A stretch of DNA of 64,000 bases from Variovorax paradoxus (GCF_009498455.1 NZ_CP045644.1:1395001-1459000), one strand, 5' to 3'; counted from the first letter of the stretch, positions 54,759 to 63,776 are shown. The notes: generated by a model from the sequence alone, not told the origin. Translations and numbers: made by a program.

Positions 54759-55226
54759 TCAGCGCGAGGGGCGCGGCGGCGGCGGTGGCGTGGTCGCGCG
54801 CACCAGCATCAGGTTGGCGGTGGTGCCGTTGCCTTGCGTGAGCACCGCGTATTGCGTGTCGTTGATGAACAGCAGCTGCTCGCCACGTGTGATGCGCGCC
54901 GCCACGGCGTAGCGCATGCGCGGATCGATGCGGGCGGCATCCACGCTGAGTTCGAAGGCGAAGGGCGGCTGCTTGCCGTTGGCGGGAATGCGCTGTTCGG
55001 CGAGCACGACCGAGGGCGCGTCCATGCGCGACACGTCGAGCAGTTGCACGCGCACTTCGGCTGCAGGGTCGAGCGCGATGCGTTCGCGGTAGGCCACGGT
55101 GCCCGTCACGCGCAGCGGCGCGGCGCCCGGTTTGGGCGTCGCCGGCGTGCCCGAGGAAGCGCAGGCGCTCAGGACGGAGGCTCCGGCAATCGCGGAGAGC
55201 ATGAGGAGGCTGGTGCGTCTTTTCAT
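54759..55226 (-). CDS. YbaY/YscW-family lipoprotein
   Basis: Lipoprotein of 155 residues. The lipobox LSAC gives modified Cys22, followed by a Ser/Pro-rich linker and a beta-sandwich domain (VTGTVAYRERIALDPAAEVRVQLLDVSR) of the YbaY/YscW type. The C-terminus ends in a proline-rich tail. Function is unknown for most members. It lies seven bases downstream of the acetoacetyl-CoA synthetase gene, so it may be co-transcribed. It is convergent with the cyclase gene. Confidence 0.75.
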   Translation of the reverse strand: MKRRTSLLMLSAIAGASVLSACASSGTPATPKPGAAPLRVTGTVAYRERIALDPAAEVRVQLLDVSRMDAPSVVLAEQRIPANGKQPPFAFELSVDAARIDPRMRYAVAARITRGEQLLFINDTQYAVLTQGNGTTANLMLVRATTPPPPPRPSR

Positions 55227-55233
55227 CGCCCCA

Positions 55234-57228
55234 TTATGCGGAGGCACGCTCCGCGGCGAAAGCGACATACCAATCCAGGCTGCCGGGGTTTGCCATCGCC
55301 TCGCGGTTGACCACCTTCTCGATCGGCTGGCCCAGCAGCAGCTTCTTGATCGGCAGCTCTTGCTTCTTGCCCGACAGCGTGCGCGGAATCTCGGCCACCT
55401 GGAAGATGTCGTTGGGCACGAAGCGCGGCGACAGCGAGGTCTTGATCGCGTTGTTGATGCGCGTGCGCATGGCATCGTCGAGCGCCACGCCGGGGCGCAG
55501 CACCACGAACAGCGGCATGTAGCTGTCGCGGCCCAGGTATTCGAGGTCGACCACCATCGAGTCGAGCACCTCGGGCAGGCCTTCGACCGCGCTGTAGATT
55601 TCGCTCGTGCCCATGCGCAGGCCCTGGCGGTTGATGGTGGCGTCGCTGCGGCCGTAGATGATGCAGCCGCCATCAGTGCCGATCTTGATCCAGTCGCCGT
55701 GGCGCCACACGCCGGGGTAGGTGTCGAAGTAGCTCGACACATAGCGTGCGTTGCCTTCGTCGCCCCAGAAGTACAGCGGCATCGACGGAATGGGCTGCGT
55801 GCACACCAGTTCGCCGACTTCGCCGATGACCGGTTGGCCCTGCTCGTTCCAGGCTTCCACTGCGTGGCCGAGTTCGCGGCACTGCATCTGCCCCGGCACT
55901 TCGGGCAGCTCGCGGTTGCCGCCGACGAAGGCACCGCAGAAGTCGGTGCCGCCGGAAATGTTGCACCACCACACGCCGGTCGAGCCCGCATCGAGGATCT
56001 GTTGCGAGCCCCAGCGCTGCACCTCGTCGGGCAGCGGCGAGCCGGTGCTGCCAAGTGCGCGCACGCGCGACAGATCACCGCAGTCTTTGGCGACGAGCCC
56101 CGCCTTCATGCAGTTGGTGAAGTAGGCCGCGCCCGCGCCGAAGAAGGTGACGCGGTGCTTGGCGACGAAGCGCCACAGCACGCCCCAGTCGGGCTTCTCC
56201 TTGCTGCCCGCCGGGTTGCCGTCGTAGATGCAGATGGTCGCGCCGAAGGCCAGGCCCGAGAGCTGCGAGTTCCACATCACCCAGCCCGTGGAGCTGTACC
56301 AGTGGTAGCGCTCGCCGAGGTTGTTGGCGCCGTAGCTCGCGCCCACGTCGTTGTGCAGGCCGCAGGCGTGCATGGTCAGCAGGATGCCGCCCTGCCCGTG
56401 CACGATGGGCTTGGGCAGGCCCGTGGTGCCGCTCGAATAGACGATCCAGATCGGGTGATCGAAAGGCAGCCACTCGGGCTCGAAGGCCGCGACCTCGGCG
56501 TCGTCGCGCGCAATGGCCTGCTGCCATTCGACGTCGTGCGCCACCGCGTTCGCAGCAAAGGGCGTCTGCACGAGCAGCAGCTTCTGCACGCTCGGCAGCT
56601 GGCCGCGCAGCTCCTGCAGCACCGTGCTGCGATCGAGCGGCTTGCCGCCGTAGTGCACGCCGTCGACCGCGATGAGCAGCGTGGGTTCGATCTGGCGGAA
56701 GCGGTCGGCCACGGCGGCCGTGCCCATGTCGGGCGCGCACACGCTCCACACCGCGCCGATGCTGGAGCACGCCAGAAACGCCACCATGGTCTCGGGCACG
56801 TTCGGCATGTAGGCGGCCACGCGGTCGCCGCGGCGCACGCCGAGCGACTTCAGCGTGAGCGCCACCGCGGCCACCTGGCGGCGCAGCTCGGGCCACGACA
56901 GGTCGCGCACCTCGCCGCGTTCGTTGTCGCTCACGATGGCGGGCAGGCCGGCCGCATGGGCCGCGTCGGCGTGGCGCAGCACCTCGCGCGTGTAGTTGAC
57001 CTGCGCACCGGGGAACCAGCGCGCGCCGGGCATGCGCCGTTCGGCGAGCACCGCGGTGTGGGGCGTGGGCGAGTGCAGGCCGGCGTAGTCCCAGATGCTC
57101 TGCCAGAAGGCATCGAGGTCGGTGACGGACCAGCGCCACAGCGCGTCGTAGCTGTCGAAGGCCAAGCCGCGCGTGTCGCGCAGCCAGTTCTGATAGAGGC
57201 GGATCTGGGGGATGTTGGGAGCGGGCAT
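55234..57228 (-). CDS. Acetoacetyl-CoA synthetase
   Basis: ATP-dependent adenylate-forming enzyme that activates acetoacetate to acetoacetyl-CoA. It has 664 residues, typical for acetoacetyl-CoA synthetases. Landmarks are the N-terminal ANL domain, the AMP-binding loop YSSGTTGLPKPIVHG near 265-280, and the catalytic lysine region RTLSGKKQELPIKKLLLG near 620-640, with the WVMWNSQLSGLAFG segment characteristic of this subfamily. It is divergent from the TetR/ABC/fumarylacetoacetase operon, whose last enzyme would release acetoacetate, so it could be the next step. That link is inference. Confidence 0.88.
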   Translation of the reverse strand: MPAPNIPQIRLYQNWLRDTRGLAFDSYDALWRWSVTDLDAFWQSIWDYAGLHSPTPHTAVLAERRMPGARWFPGAQVNYTREVLRHADAAHAAGLPAIVSDNERGEVRDLSWPELRRQVAAVALTLKSLGVRRGDRVAAYMPNVPETMVAFLACSSIGAVWSVCAPDMGTAAVADRFRQIEPTLLIAVDGVHYGGKPLDRSTVLQELRGQLPSVQKLLLVQTPFAANAVAHDVEWQQAIARDDAEVAAFEPEWLPFDHPIWIVYSSGTTGLPKPIVHGQGGILLTMHACGLHNDVGASYGANNLGERYHWYSSTGWVMWNSQLSGLAFGATICIYDGNPAGSKEKPDWGVLWRFVAKHRVTFFGAGAAYFTNCMKAGLVAKDCGDLSRVRALGSTGSPLPDEVQRWGSQQILDAGSTGVWWCNISGGTDFCGAFVGGNRELPEVPGQMQCRELGHAVEAWNEQGQPVIGEVGELVCTQPIPSMPLYFWGDEGNARYVSSYFDTYPGVWRHGDWIKIGTDGGCIIYGRSDATINRQGLRMGTSEIYSAVEGLPEVLDSMVVDLEYLGRDSYMPLFVVLRPGVALDDAMRTRINNAIKTSLSPRFVPNDIFQVAEIPRTLSGKKQELPIKKLLLGQPIEKVVNREAMANPGSLDWYVAFAAERASA

Positions 57229-57282
57229 GCCACGAGCGTAGCGCCGCGAACGGCCGTGCTCAATGAGGGTTGACCTCAGGGT

Positions 57283-57319
57283 TTGTACGCGTGTTCAACA
57301 TTTTTGTACAGCCGTTCAA
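57283..57319. promoter_or_regulatory. Two direct repeats TTGTAC-N4-GTTCAA, candidate TetR operators
   Basis: Two 16-base sites (57283-57298 and 57304-57319) with the same half-sites and a 21-base offset, placing them on the same face of the helix. Each is an imperfect palindrome (five of six matches between TTGTAC and the complement of GTTCAA). They lie in the 99-base gap between acetoacetyl-CoA synthetase and the TetR gene, close to the TetR start. Confidence 0.65.
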
Positions 57320-57327
57320 TACGCCCC

Positions 57328-58119
57328 ATGAACGCTCGCACACCGACGGTCCGCAAACGCAGCGCCACTCAGGCAGCACGTACCTCAGGCGTCCCGACCG
57401 TCGCACCCGAGCCCGCGCGACCCGACCGCCGGCAGGCGATCCTGCTGGCGGCCGAGAAGCTCTTTGCGCAGCACGGCTACCACGCGGTGACGATCCGCCA
57501 GATCGCCGAGGAAGCCGGCGTGCCGCTCGCGCTGGTGGGCTACTACTTCGGCCCGAAGCACGAGCTGTTCCACGCAATCTTCGAACACTGGAGCCACACC
57601 ATCGAGGAACGGCTCGCGCGCCTCGCGGCCGTGACCATCGACCCCGACGATGCGCGCACGCTGCCGCGCATCATCGAAGCCTTCACCGCGCCCGTGCTGG
57701 CGCTGCGCGCGAGCACCGAGGGCGAGTACTACGCACTGCTGGTGGCGCGCGAGCTGTACCACGCGACCGAGGAAGCCGACCGCGTGCTGCGCGGCTACTT
57801 CGACCCGCTCGCCGAGGCCTACATCGATGCACTGCATGTGGCGCTGCCGCACGCCACGCACGGCCAGGTCGCGTGGGGCTACCAGTTCGCGCTCGGCGCG
57901 CTGTTGCACCACCTGAATGACAGCCGCATCGAACGGCTCTCGCGCGGCGAGAACCGGCGCGCCGACCCGGCCGTGGCGCCGATGCTCGTGAACTTCATCG
58001 TCGGCGGCCTGCGCGCCGCGCTGCCCCGGCCCAAAGCCGCTTCGAAGGTTGCGCCGAAGGCCGTCGCCGCCAAGCCCTCACGCACGAAAAAGACCATTCC
58101 CAGGAGACCCCAGCCATGA
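57328..58119 (+). CDS. TetR/AcrR-family transcriptional regulator
   Basis: Regulator of 263 residues. A 33-residue basic, Pro/Ala-rich N-terminal extension precedes the HTH (about 34-80, FAQHGYHAVTIRQIAEEAGVPLALVGYYFGPK) and an all-helical ligand domain; a Lys/Ala-rich tail follows. It is the first gene of the plus-strand operon; its stop overlaps the receptor gene by four bases. It should bind the repeats at 57283-57319 and control both this operon and perhaps the divergent acetoacetyl-CoA synthetase. Ligand unknown. Confidence 0.86.
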   Translation: MNARTPTVRKRSATQAARTSGVPTVAPEPARPDRRQAILLAAEKLFAQHGYHAVTIRQIAEEAGVPLALVGYYFGPKHELFHAIFEHWSHTIEERLARLAAVTIDPDDARTLPRIIEAFTAPVLALRASTEGEYYALLVARELYHATEEADRVLRGYFDPLAEAYIDALHVALPHATHGQVAWGYQFALGALLHHLNDSRIERLSRGENRRADPAVAPMLVNFIVGGLRAALPRPKAASKVAPKAVAAKPSRTKKTIPRRPQP

Positions 58120-59063
58120 TGAAAAGACGCACCCTGCTGTCGGCGCTCGCGGCCGCATCGGCCACCGCCTCGTTGCCTTCGCGCGCACAGCAGGCGCACC
58201 CGAAGATTGTGTTCGGCTACACGGCGGTGACCGACTTCGCCTCGGTCTTCGTGGCGGCCGAAGAGGGCTACTTCAAGAAGCGCAGCCTTGATGTAGAGCT
58301 GAAGTTCATTCCGCTGAACTCCACCATTCCGGCGGCGCTGCAGTCCGACTCGCTGCAGATCGGCGGGCCCACGCCTTCGGTGTTTTTGCAGGCGGTGGAC
58401 GGCGGGCTCGACCTCGTGCTGGTGGCCGGCGGCGGCCTCACCTCGAAGACGATCACGGGCTTCGGCCTCGTGGCGCGCGCGGGCTCGGGCATCAAGAGCC
58501 CGCAGGACTGCGTGGGCAAGAAGATCGGCGTGCCGGGGCTCGGCGCCTTCCTGCACGTGACCTTCCGCGCGTGGCTGAAGGACAGCGGCGTCGACTACCG
58601 CAAGGTCAACTTCATCGAGGCCGCGTTCCCGCAGCATGCCGACCTGCTGCGCGGCGGCTCGGTCGATGCGGTGGTGTCGGCCGACCCGTTCATGAGCCGC
58701 ATCACCGAGAGCGGCGCGGGCTATGTGGCCTCGTACTACTCGACCTTCCTGCCCGAGAACAACCAGACCATCGTGCACGCGGCCAAGCGCGAGTGGGTGG
58801 CGAAGAACCCTGCCACGGCGCGCGCCTTCCGCGAGGCGCTGGTCGAATCCGCGACCTTCATGCAGCAGCCGAAGAACGACGCCAAGGTGCGCGCGGCCAT
58901 CGGCAAGTACATCAAGCTGCCGGCCGAGGTGCTCGCCAAGGTGCAGGTCTCGCCACCCGGCCCGGTCGTCACTGACAAGCAACTGGGCTACTGGACCGGA
59001 CTCATGAAGGAGCAGGACATGCTCAAGACGAGCATCGACGTTGCGAAGCTGATCGCCAAGTGA
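58116..59063 (+). CDS. ABC transporter receptor, nitrate/sulfonate/taurine type (SsuA/NMT1-like)
   Basis: Periplasmic receptor of 315 residues. The N-terminus MMKRRTLLSALAAASATASLP is Tat-like, with cleavage near SRAQ (residue 25). The NMT1/SsuA fold has GYTAVTDFASVFVAAEEGYFKK at the start, AALQSDSLQIGGPTPSV, and GKKIGVPGLGAFLHV. Receptors of this kind bind sulfonates, thiamine precursors, riboflavin or aromatic acids; the nature of this one is not readable. It overlaps the TetR gene. Confidence 0.87.
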   Translation: MMKRRTLLSALAAASATASLPSRAQQAHPKIVFGYTAVTDFASVFVAAEEGYFKKRSLDVELKFIPLNSTIPAALQSDSLQIGGPTPSVFLQAVDGGLDLVLVAGGGLTSKTITGFGLVARAGSGIKSPQDCVGKKIGVPGLGAFLHVTFRAWLKDSGVDYRKVNFIEAAFPQHADLLRGGSVDAVVSADPFMSRITESGAGYVASYYSTFLPENNQTIVHAAKREWVAKNPATARAFREALVESATFMQQPKNDAKVRAAIGKYIKLPAEVLAKVQVSPPGPVVTDKQLGYWTGLMKEQDMLKTSIDVAKLIAK

Positions 59064-59845
59064 GCGCGGTCGCCGATTCCTTCCTGCGTTTCGACGGTGT
59101 CGCGATCCGCCTCGGCGGGCGCGAGATCCTGTCACCCACCTCGTTCGACGTGGCGCGCGGCGAGTTCGTCTGCATCGTCGGCCCGAGCGGCTGCGGCAAG
59201 ACCACGCTGCTGCGCGCAGCCAGCGGCCTTGTCACGGCGAGTGCCGGCGAGGTGCGACGCAAGGGCGTGCCGATGACGGCGCCCTCGCGCGAAGTGGCCT
59301 TCGTGTTCCAGGACTACGGCCGCGCGCTGCTGCCGTGGCGCACGGTCGAAGGCAACGTGAGCCTCGCGCTCGAAGCGGCCGGCGTGCCCACGGCTGAGTG
59401 CGCGCCGCGCATTGCCGACGTGCTCGGCAAGGTCGGGCTTGCGAAGCACGCGCACAAGTTTCCGGTGCAGCTGTCGGGCGGCATGCAGCAGCGCGCACAG
59501 ATTGCCCGCTGCCTCGCGCAGAAGCCCGAGCTGATGATGATGGACGAGCCTTTCGGCGCGCTCGACGCGCTCACGCGCCAGAGCCTGCAGGACGAGCTCG
59601 CGCGGCTGGTGCGCGACGACGGGCTCACGGTGCTCTTCGTCACGCACGACCTGGAAGAAGCCATCTACCTCGGCGACCGCGTGATCGCACTGCAGGCCAA
59701 CCCCGGACCGGGGCGGCCGAGCCTCGCGCGGATGATCGACGTGAAGATTCCGCGCCCGCGCGACCAGCTGACGACCAAGGAGCATCCGGACTACCTGCAG
59801 TTGCGGCGTGAGCTGTTCGCTTTCATCGAGCAGGGCCATGACTGA
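59060..59845 (+). CDS. ABC transporter ATPase, nitrate/sulfonate/taurine type (SsuB-like)
   Basis: ATPase of 261 residues. Walker A is GPSGCGKT near 35-42, the signature LSGGMQQRAQIAR near 137, Walker B LMMMDEP and the switch histidine in LFVTHDLEEA. The sequence FQDYGRALLPWRTVEGNV (Q-loop) is typical of the taurine/sulfonate group. GTG start at 59060 overlaps the receptor stop. The last eight bases overlap the first permease gene. Confidence 0.9.
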   Translation: MSAVADSFLRFDGVAIRLGGREILSPTSFDVARGEFVCIVGPSGCGKTTLLRAASGLVTASAGEVRRKGVPMTAPSREVAFVFQDYGRALLPWRTVEGNVSLALEAAGVPTAECAPRIADVLGKVGLAKHAHKFPVQLSGGMQQRAQIARCLAQKPELMMMDEPFGALDALTRQSLQDELARLVRDDGLTVLFVTHDLEEAIYLGDRVIALQANPGPGRPSLARMIDVKIPRPRDQLTTKEHPDYLQLRRELFAFIEQGHD

Positions 59846-60608
59846 AAGCCGCCTCTTTCGCTGGCTGCGGCCGTGGGTGTTTCCCGCGGTGCTGGTCGGC
59901 GCCTTCGAGTGGTACGCGCGGCGCGCGGCAGCGTTGGGCAGCGATGCGCTCGCGCCACCGAGCGCGGCGGCCAAGGCCTTCGTCGGCGCGGCGATGGATG
60001 GCTCGCTCTGGCAGGCCACGGGCTTCACGCTGGGCACAGCGGCGCTCGGCCTGCTGCTGGGCGCGGTGCTCGGCATTGCGCTCGGCCTGGTGCTCGGTCT
60101 CTCGCGCCGCGCGGCGCAGCTGGGCTCCGTCTCCATCGAGGTATTGCGCCCCGTGCCTTCGGTTGCGCTGATCCCGCTCGCGATGCTGGGCTTCGGTTTC
60201 GGCGTGCGCATGGAAGTGGCCATCGTCGCCTTCGCCACCTTCTGGCCGCTGCTGGTGCTGGTGCAGTCGGCCGTGCAGCAGATCGAGCCCCGGCTGCTCG
60301 AGGTGAGCCGCGTGCTCGGCCTGTCGGCGCGCGAACGTGCCTTCAAGATCGTGCTGCCGGCCATCGTGCCGCGCCTGTTCGTCGCGCTGCGCCTGGGCGT
60401 GGCGGTGGCGCTGGTGGTGGCCGTGACGGTCGAGATCGCCGCGAATCCGCACGGCATGGGCTACGCGATGATGATCGCGCAGCAGAGCTTCGACCCCGCG
60501 CTGATGCTCGCGTGGCTCGGCTGGATCGGCGTGGTGGGCTTCGCGGTCAACGCGGGCATGGTGCGGCTGCAATCCTTCGTCGCGCGCCGCATGGGGGTGC
60601 AGCCATGA
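59838..60608 (+). CDS. ABC transporter permease 1 of the Ssu-like system
   Basis: Inner-membrane subunit of 256 residues with about six helices. The coupling loop QIEPRLLEVSRVLGLSARERAFKIVLPAIVPRLF near 152-185 contains the EAA-like motif contacting the ATPase. It overlaps the ATPase gene by eight bases and the second permease by four. The two permeases are not duplicates of one another, which suggests a heterodimeric channel. Confidence 0.87.
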   Translation: MTESRLFRWLRPWVFPAVLVGAFEWYARRAAALGSDALAPPSAAAKAFVGAAMDGSLWQATGFTLGTAALGLLLGAVLGIALGLVLGLSRRAAQLGSVSIEVLRPVPSVALIPLAMLGFGFGVRMEVAIVAFATFWPLLVLVQSAVQQIEPRLLEVSRVLGLSARERAFKIVLPAIVPRLFVALRLGVAVALVVAVTVEIAANPHGMGYAMMIAQQSFDPALMLAWLGWIGVVGFAVNAGMVRLQSFVARRMGVQP

Positions 60609-61399
60609 ACAACAACCGCAACGACCGACTCGGTCTGGGGTGGCTGGGCTCGGTGGGTGTGCTGCTCGCGCTGGTCGCGCTGTGGTGGGTGGCGAGCAAC
60701 GCGGGCTGGGTCAGCCGCGTGTTCCTGCCCACGCCGCAGGCCACCTTCGCGAGCCTGCTCGAAGGGCTCAATCTCTCTGCGGGCAACGATGGCAACGGCG
60801 AACTGCTCGCCTTCACGCAGGCCACGGTGGGCCGCATGGTCGAAGGCTGGCTGCTCGCCTCGCTGTTCGGCGTGCTGCTGGGCGCGGCCATCGGCGTGTC
60901 GCCCGCAGTGCGCGCGTGGGTGCAGCCGACGCTGGAGTTCATCCGCCCGCTGCCTGCCTCGGCGCTGCTGCCGCTGGCCATTTCGATCTTCGGGCTGAAC
61001 CCCGGCATGGTGCTGTTCGTGGTCGCCTTCGGCGCGATGTGGCCGGTGCTGCTGGCCACGGTGCACGGCTTCGCGGCCGTGGAGCCGCGCCTGTCGGAAG
61101 TGGCGCGCTGCCTGCAGATGTCGCGCGCCGCGTACATCTGGAAGATGGGCCTGCCCAACGCCATGCCCGACATCCTGGCCGGCATGCGGCTGGCGCTGAC
61201 CATCGCGCTGATCGTCGCGGTGGTGGGCGAAATGATCGCCTCGCAAAGCGGCCTGGGCCAGGCGATTCTGCTGGCGGCGCGCGCCTTCCGCGCCAGCGAC
61301 CTGTTCGCCGGCATCGTGCTGCTCGGGCTCATCGGCTTCGTGAGCAACGCGCTGCTGGCTTTTGCCGAAAAGCGCCTGCTGCGTTGGCAGCAGCCCTGA
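60605..61399 (+). CDS. ABC transporter permease 2 of the Ssu-like system
   Basis: Second membrane subunit of 264 residues with about six helices and a coupling loop VEPRLSEVARCLQMSRAAYIWKMGLPNAMPDIL near 162-195. It starts with a short hydrophilic N-terminus (MNNNRNDRLG). Its start overlaps permease 1. Heterodimeric Ssu-like systems are less common than homodimeric ones. It is 40 bases from the cyclase-family gene. Confidence 0.87.
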   Translation: MNNNRNDRLGLGWLGSVGVLLALVALWWVASNAGWVSRVFLPTPQATFASLLEGLNLSAGNDGNGELLAFTQATVGRMVEGWLLASLFGVLLGAAIGVSPAVRAWVQPTLEFIRPLPASALLPLAISIFGLNPGMVLFVVAFGAMWPVLLATVHGFAAVEPRLSEVARCLQMSRAAYIWKMGLPNAMPDILAGMRLALTIALIVAVVGEMIASQSGLGQAILLAARAFRASDLFAGIVLLGLIGFVSNALLAFAEKRLLRWQQP

Positions 61400-61439
61400 T
61401 CAAGTACATCAAATCCAACACCCCACAAGGAGCCTCGCC

Positions 61440-62246
61440 ATGCCACGCAAGTTCGTCGACCTGTCGATCTTTCTCGAAAACGACGTGCTGTCCGATCCAC
61501 CGGCCTTCGCGCCGAAGATCCAGTACTTCACGCACGACAACACCTTCGAGCAGATCGAGCCTTTCTTTCCCGGCCTGAAGAAAGAAGACCTGCCCGACGG
61601 CGAAGGCTGGGCCGTGGAGCTGGTGCAGCTGTCCACGCACAACGGCACGCATCTCGATGCGCCCTATCACTTTCACTCGACGATGGACAAGGCACTGGGC
61701 GAGAAGAAGCCCGCCATCGCCATCCACGACGTACCGCTCGAATGGTGCTTCCAGCCCGGCGTGAAGCTCGACTTTCGCCACTTTGCCGACGGCTACGTGG
61801 TCACGGCCGCCGATGTCGAGGCCGAGCTCAAGCGCATCAACCACACGCTGAGCCCGCTGGAGATCGTGGTGGTCAACACGCGCGCGGGCTCGCGCTACGG
61901 CAACAACGACTACGTGTCGGCCGGCGCGGGCATGGGCTACGAAGCGACGATGTACCTGCTGGAGCGCGGCGTGCGCCTCACGGGCACCGACGCGTGGAGC
62001 TGGGACGCGCCCTTCGTGCACACCGCGAAGAAATACGGCGAGACGCAGGACGCGTCGCTGATCTGGGAAGGCCACAAGGCCGGGCGCGACATCGGCTACT
62101 GCCACATCGAGAAGCTGCACAACCTCGAGGTGCTGCCGCCCACGGGCTTCTTCATCAGCTGCTTTCCGCACAAGATCCGCGGCGCTTCGGCGGGCTGGAC
62201 GCGCGCAGTGGCGATCTTCGACGACGCGCTGATGGCGTCGGTCTGA
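61440..62246 (+). CDS. Cyclase-family metal-dependent hydrolase (kynurenine formamidase/isatin hydrolase-like)
   Basis: Manganese or zinc-dependent hydrolase of 268 residues. The family motif H-x-GTH-x-D-x-P-x-H is intact as STHNGTHLDAPYHF near 63-77. Other blocks are VVNTRAGSRYGNNDYV and TGTDAWSWDAPF. This fold includes kynurenine formamidase KynB, isatin hydrolase and uncharacterised enzymes that open cyclic amides or esters. Lying between the importer and a fumarylacetoacetase-type gene, it probably opens or deacylates an intermediate of the imported compound. ATG at 61440 with AAGGAGCC upstream. Confidence 0.85.
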   Translation: MPRKFVDLSIFLENDVLSDPPAFAPKIQYFTHDNTFEQIEPFFPGLKKEDLPDGEGWAVELVQLSTHNGTHLDAPYHFHSTMDKALGEKKPAIAIHDVPLEWCFQPGVKLDFRHFADGYVVTAADVEAELKRINHTLSPLEIVVVNTRAGSRYGNNDYVSAGAGMGYEATMYLLERGVRLTGTDAWSWDAPFVHTAKKYGETQDASLIWEGHKAGRDIGYCHIEKLHNLEVLPPTGFFISCFPHKIRGASAGWTRAVAIFDDALMASV

Positions 62247-62248
62247 AC

Positions 62249-63571
62249 ATGATCGAACTCAACCACACGCACGACGCCAGCGCTCGCAGCTGGGTCACAT
62301 CGGCCAACGTCGCAGGCAGCGACTTTCCGATCCAGAACCTGCCGTATGCGATGTTCCGTCGCATGGGCAGCCCCGAGCCGTTCCGCGGTGGCGTGGCCAT
62401 CGGCGACCAGGTGCTCGACCTCGCGGCGCTGGCTGCGGGATCGCACGTCAACGGCCTCGCGCTCGATGCGGCGCGTGCAGCTGCGTTGCCCGCGCTCAAC
62501 GATTTCTTCGCGCTCGGCCCGTCCGCCTGGCAGGCGCTGCGCCATGCGATCTTCGCGCTCTTGCGCAGCGATGCACCGACCGCGACGGCGGACGACCTGC
62601 AGCCCTGCCTCGTGCCGCAGGCCGAGGTCGACTACACCGTGCCCGCGCGCATCGGCGACTACACCGACTTCTACACCTCGATCGACCACGCACTGAACAT
62701 CAGCCGCCTGATGAACCCCGACGGCGACGTCACGCCCAACTTCCGCTGGGTGCCGACGGCGTACCACGGGCGCGTGTCGACCATCGGCGTGAGCGGCCAG
62801 CGCTTTCACCGGCCGATGGGCCAGGCCATGGCGCCCGGCGCGAAGGCGCCGACCTACCAGGCCTGCGCGCGGCTCGACTACGAACTGGAGCTGGGCGTGT
62901 GGATCGGCCAAGGCAATGCGCAGGGCGAGGCGATTCCGCTCGAAAACGCGGAGGAACACATCTTCGGCCTCTGCCTGCTCAACGACTGGTCGGCGCGCGA
63001 CATCCAGTTCTGGGAAATGGCGCCGCTCGGGCCTTTCCTCGCGAAGAACTTCGCCACCACGATCTCGCCGTGGATCGTGACGATGGAAGCGCTCGCGCCC
63101 TACCGCCAGGCATGGACGCGGCCCGCGAACGACCCGCAACCGCTCCCATACCTGGAAGGCAGCGCGAACCGCGAAGGCGGCGCGCTCGACATCCGGCTCG
63201 AGGTGTGGCTCGAAAGCGAGCAGGCGCGCGAACAGAAGACCGGGCCGTCGCGCCTGTCGGGCACGAGCTTCCGTCACCAGTACTGGAGCGTTGCGCAAAT
63301 GGTGGCGCACCACACGGTGGGCGGCTGCAGCCTGAACCCGGGCGACCTGTTCGGCAGCGGCACCATCTCGGGCCCTGGCGAAGGCGAGGCCGGCGCGATC
63401 ATCGAACTGACCCGCGCGGCCCAAACCCCGGTGACGCTGGCCAACGGCGAAACGCGCGGATTCCTGGAAGACGGGGATGCGGTGCTGCTGCGCGGCTGGT
63501 GCGAGAAGCCCGGCCATGCGCGCATCGGTTTCGGCGAGAGCCGGGGGACCGTGCTGCCGGCGCGAGGATGA
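62249..63571 (+). CDS. Fumarylacetoacetase
   Basis: Hydrolyses fumarylacetoacetate (4-fumarylacetoacetate) to fumarate and acetoacetate, the last step of tyrosine/homogentisate degradation. The full-length form of 440 residues has the N-terminal SH3-like domain and the FAH barrel with the metal residues DYTDFYTSIDHA (Asp), LDYELELGVWIG (Glu-x-Glu) and LNDWSARDIQFWEMAPLGPF (Asp). No homogentisate dioxygenase or isomerase is nearby, so the substrate could be another beta-diketone. It is two bases after the cyclase-family gene and ends the operon at the terminator 63598-63629. Confidence 0.88.
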   Translation: MIELNHTHDASARSWVTSANVAGSDFPIQNLPYAMFRRMGSPEPFRGGVAIGDQVLDLAALAAGSHVNGLALDAARAAALPALNDFFALGPSAWQALRHAIFALLRSDAPTATADDLQPCLVPQAEVDYTVPARIGDYTDFYTSIDHALNISRLMNPDGDVTPNFRWVPTAYHGRVSTIGVSGQRFHRPMGQAMAPGAKAPTYQACARLDYELELGVWIGQGNAQGEAIPLENAEEHIFGLCLLNDWSARDIQFWEMAPLGPFLAKNFATTISPWIVTMEALAPYRQAWTRPANDPQPLPYLEGSANREGGALDIRLEVWLESEQAREQKTGPSRLSGTSFRHQYWSVAQMVAHHTVGGCSLNPGDLFGSGTISGPGEGEAGAIIELTRAAQTPVTLANGETRGFLEDGDAVLLRGWCEKPGHARIGFGESRGTVLPARG

Positions 63572-63597
63572 CCTCGGGGTGAAACCGCCGCGCCAAT

Positions 63598-63629
63598 GAA
63601 AAAGGCCACCTGGTGAGGTGGCCTTTTTC
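63598..63629. terminator. Bidirectional intrinsic terminator
   Basis: GAAAAAGGCCACC-TGGTGA-GGTGGCCTTTTTC type hairpin: the arms are complementary over about 13 bases including AAAAAGG/CCTTTTT, with a T-run on either strand. It separates the plus-strand fumarylacetoacetase gene from the minus-strand tRNA-Gly and can stop both. Confidence 0.9.
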
Positions 63630-63637
63630 ATGCGATT

Positions 63638-63713
63638 TGGAGCGGGAAAAGAGTCTCGAACTCTCGACCTCAACCTTGGCAAGGTTGCGCTCTACCAACT
63701 GAGCTATTCCCGC
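63638..63713 (-). tRNA. tRNA-Gly (anticodon GCC)
   Basis: A 76-base cloverleaf on the minus strand with the acceptor stem GCGGGAA/TTCCCGC, D-loop AGCTCAGTTGGTAGAGC, anticodon loop reading TTGCCAA with GCC, the T-loop GTTCGAG, and encoded CCA at the 3' end. The family signature and anticodon are unambiguous. Confidence 0.97.
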
Positions 63714-63776
63714 GTGAGCCTCAGATTATAGGGTGGTTCTGAGCCGTTTGCCAGCCTCCACCGAAAAAATTTGAAA

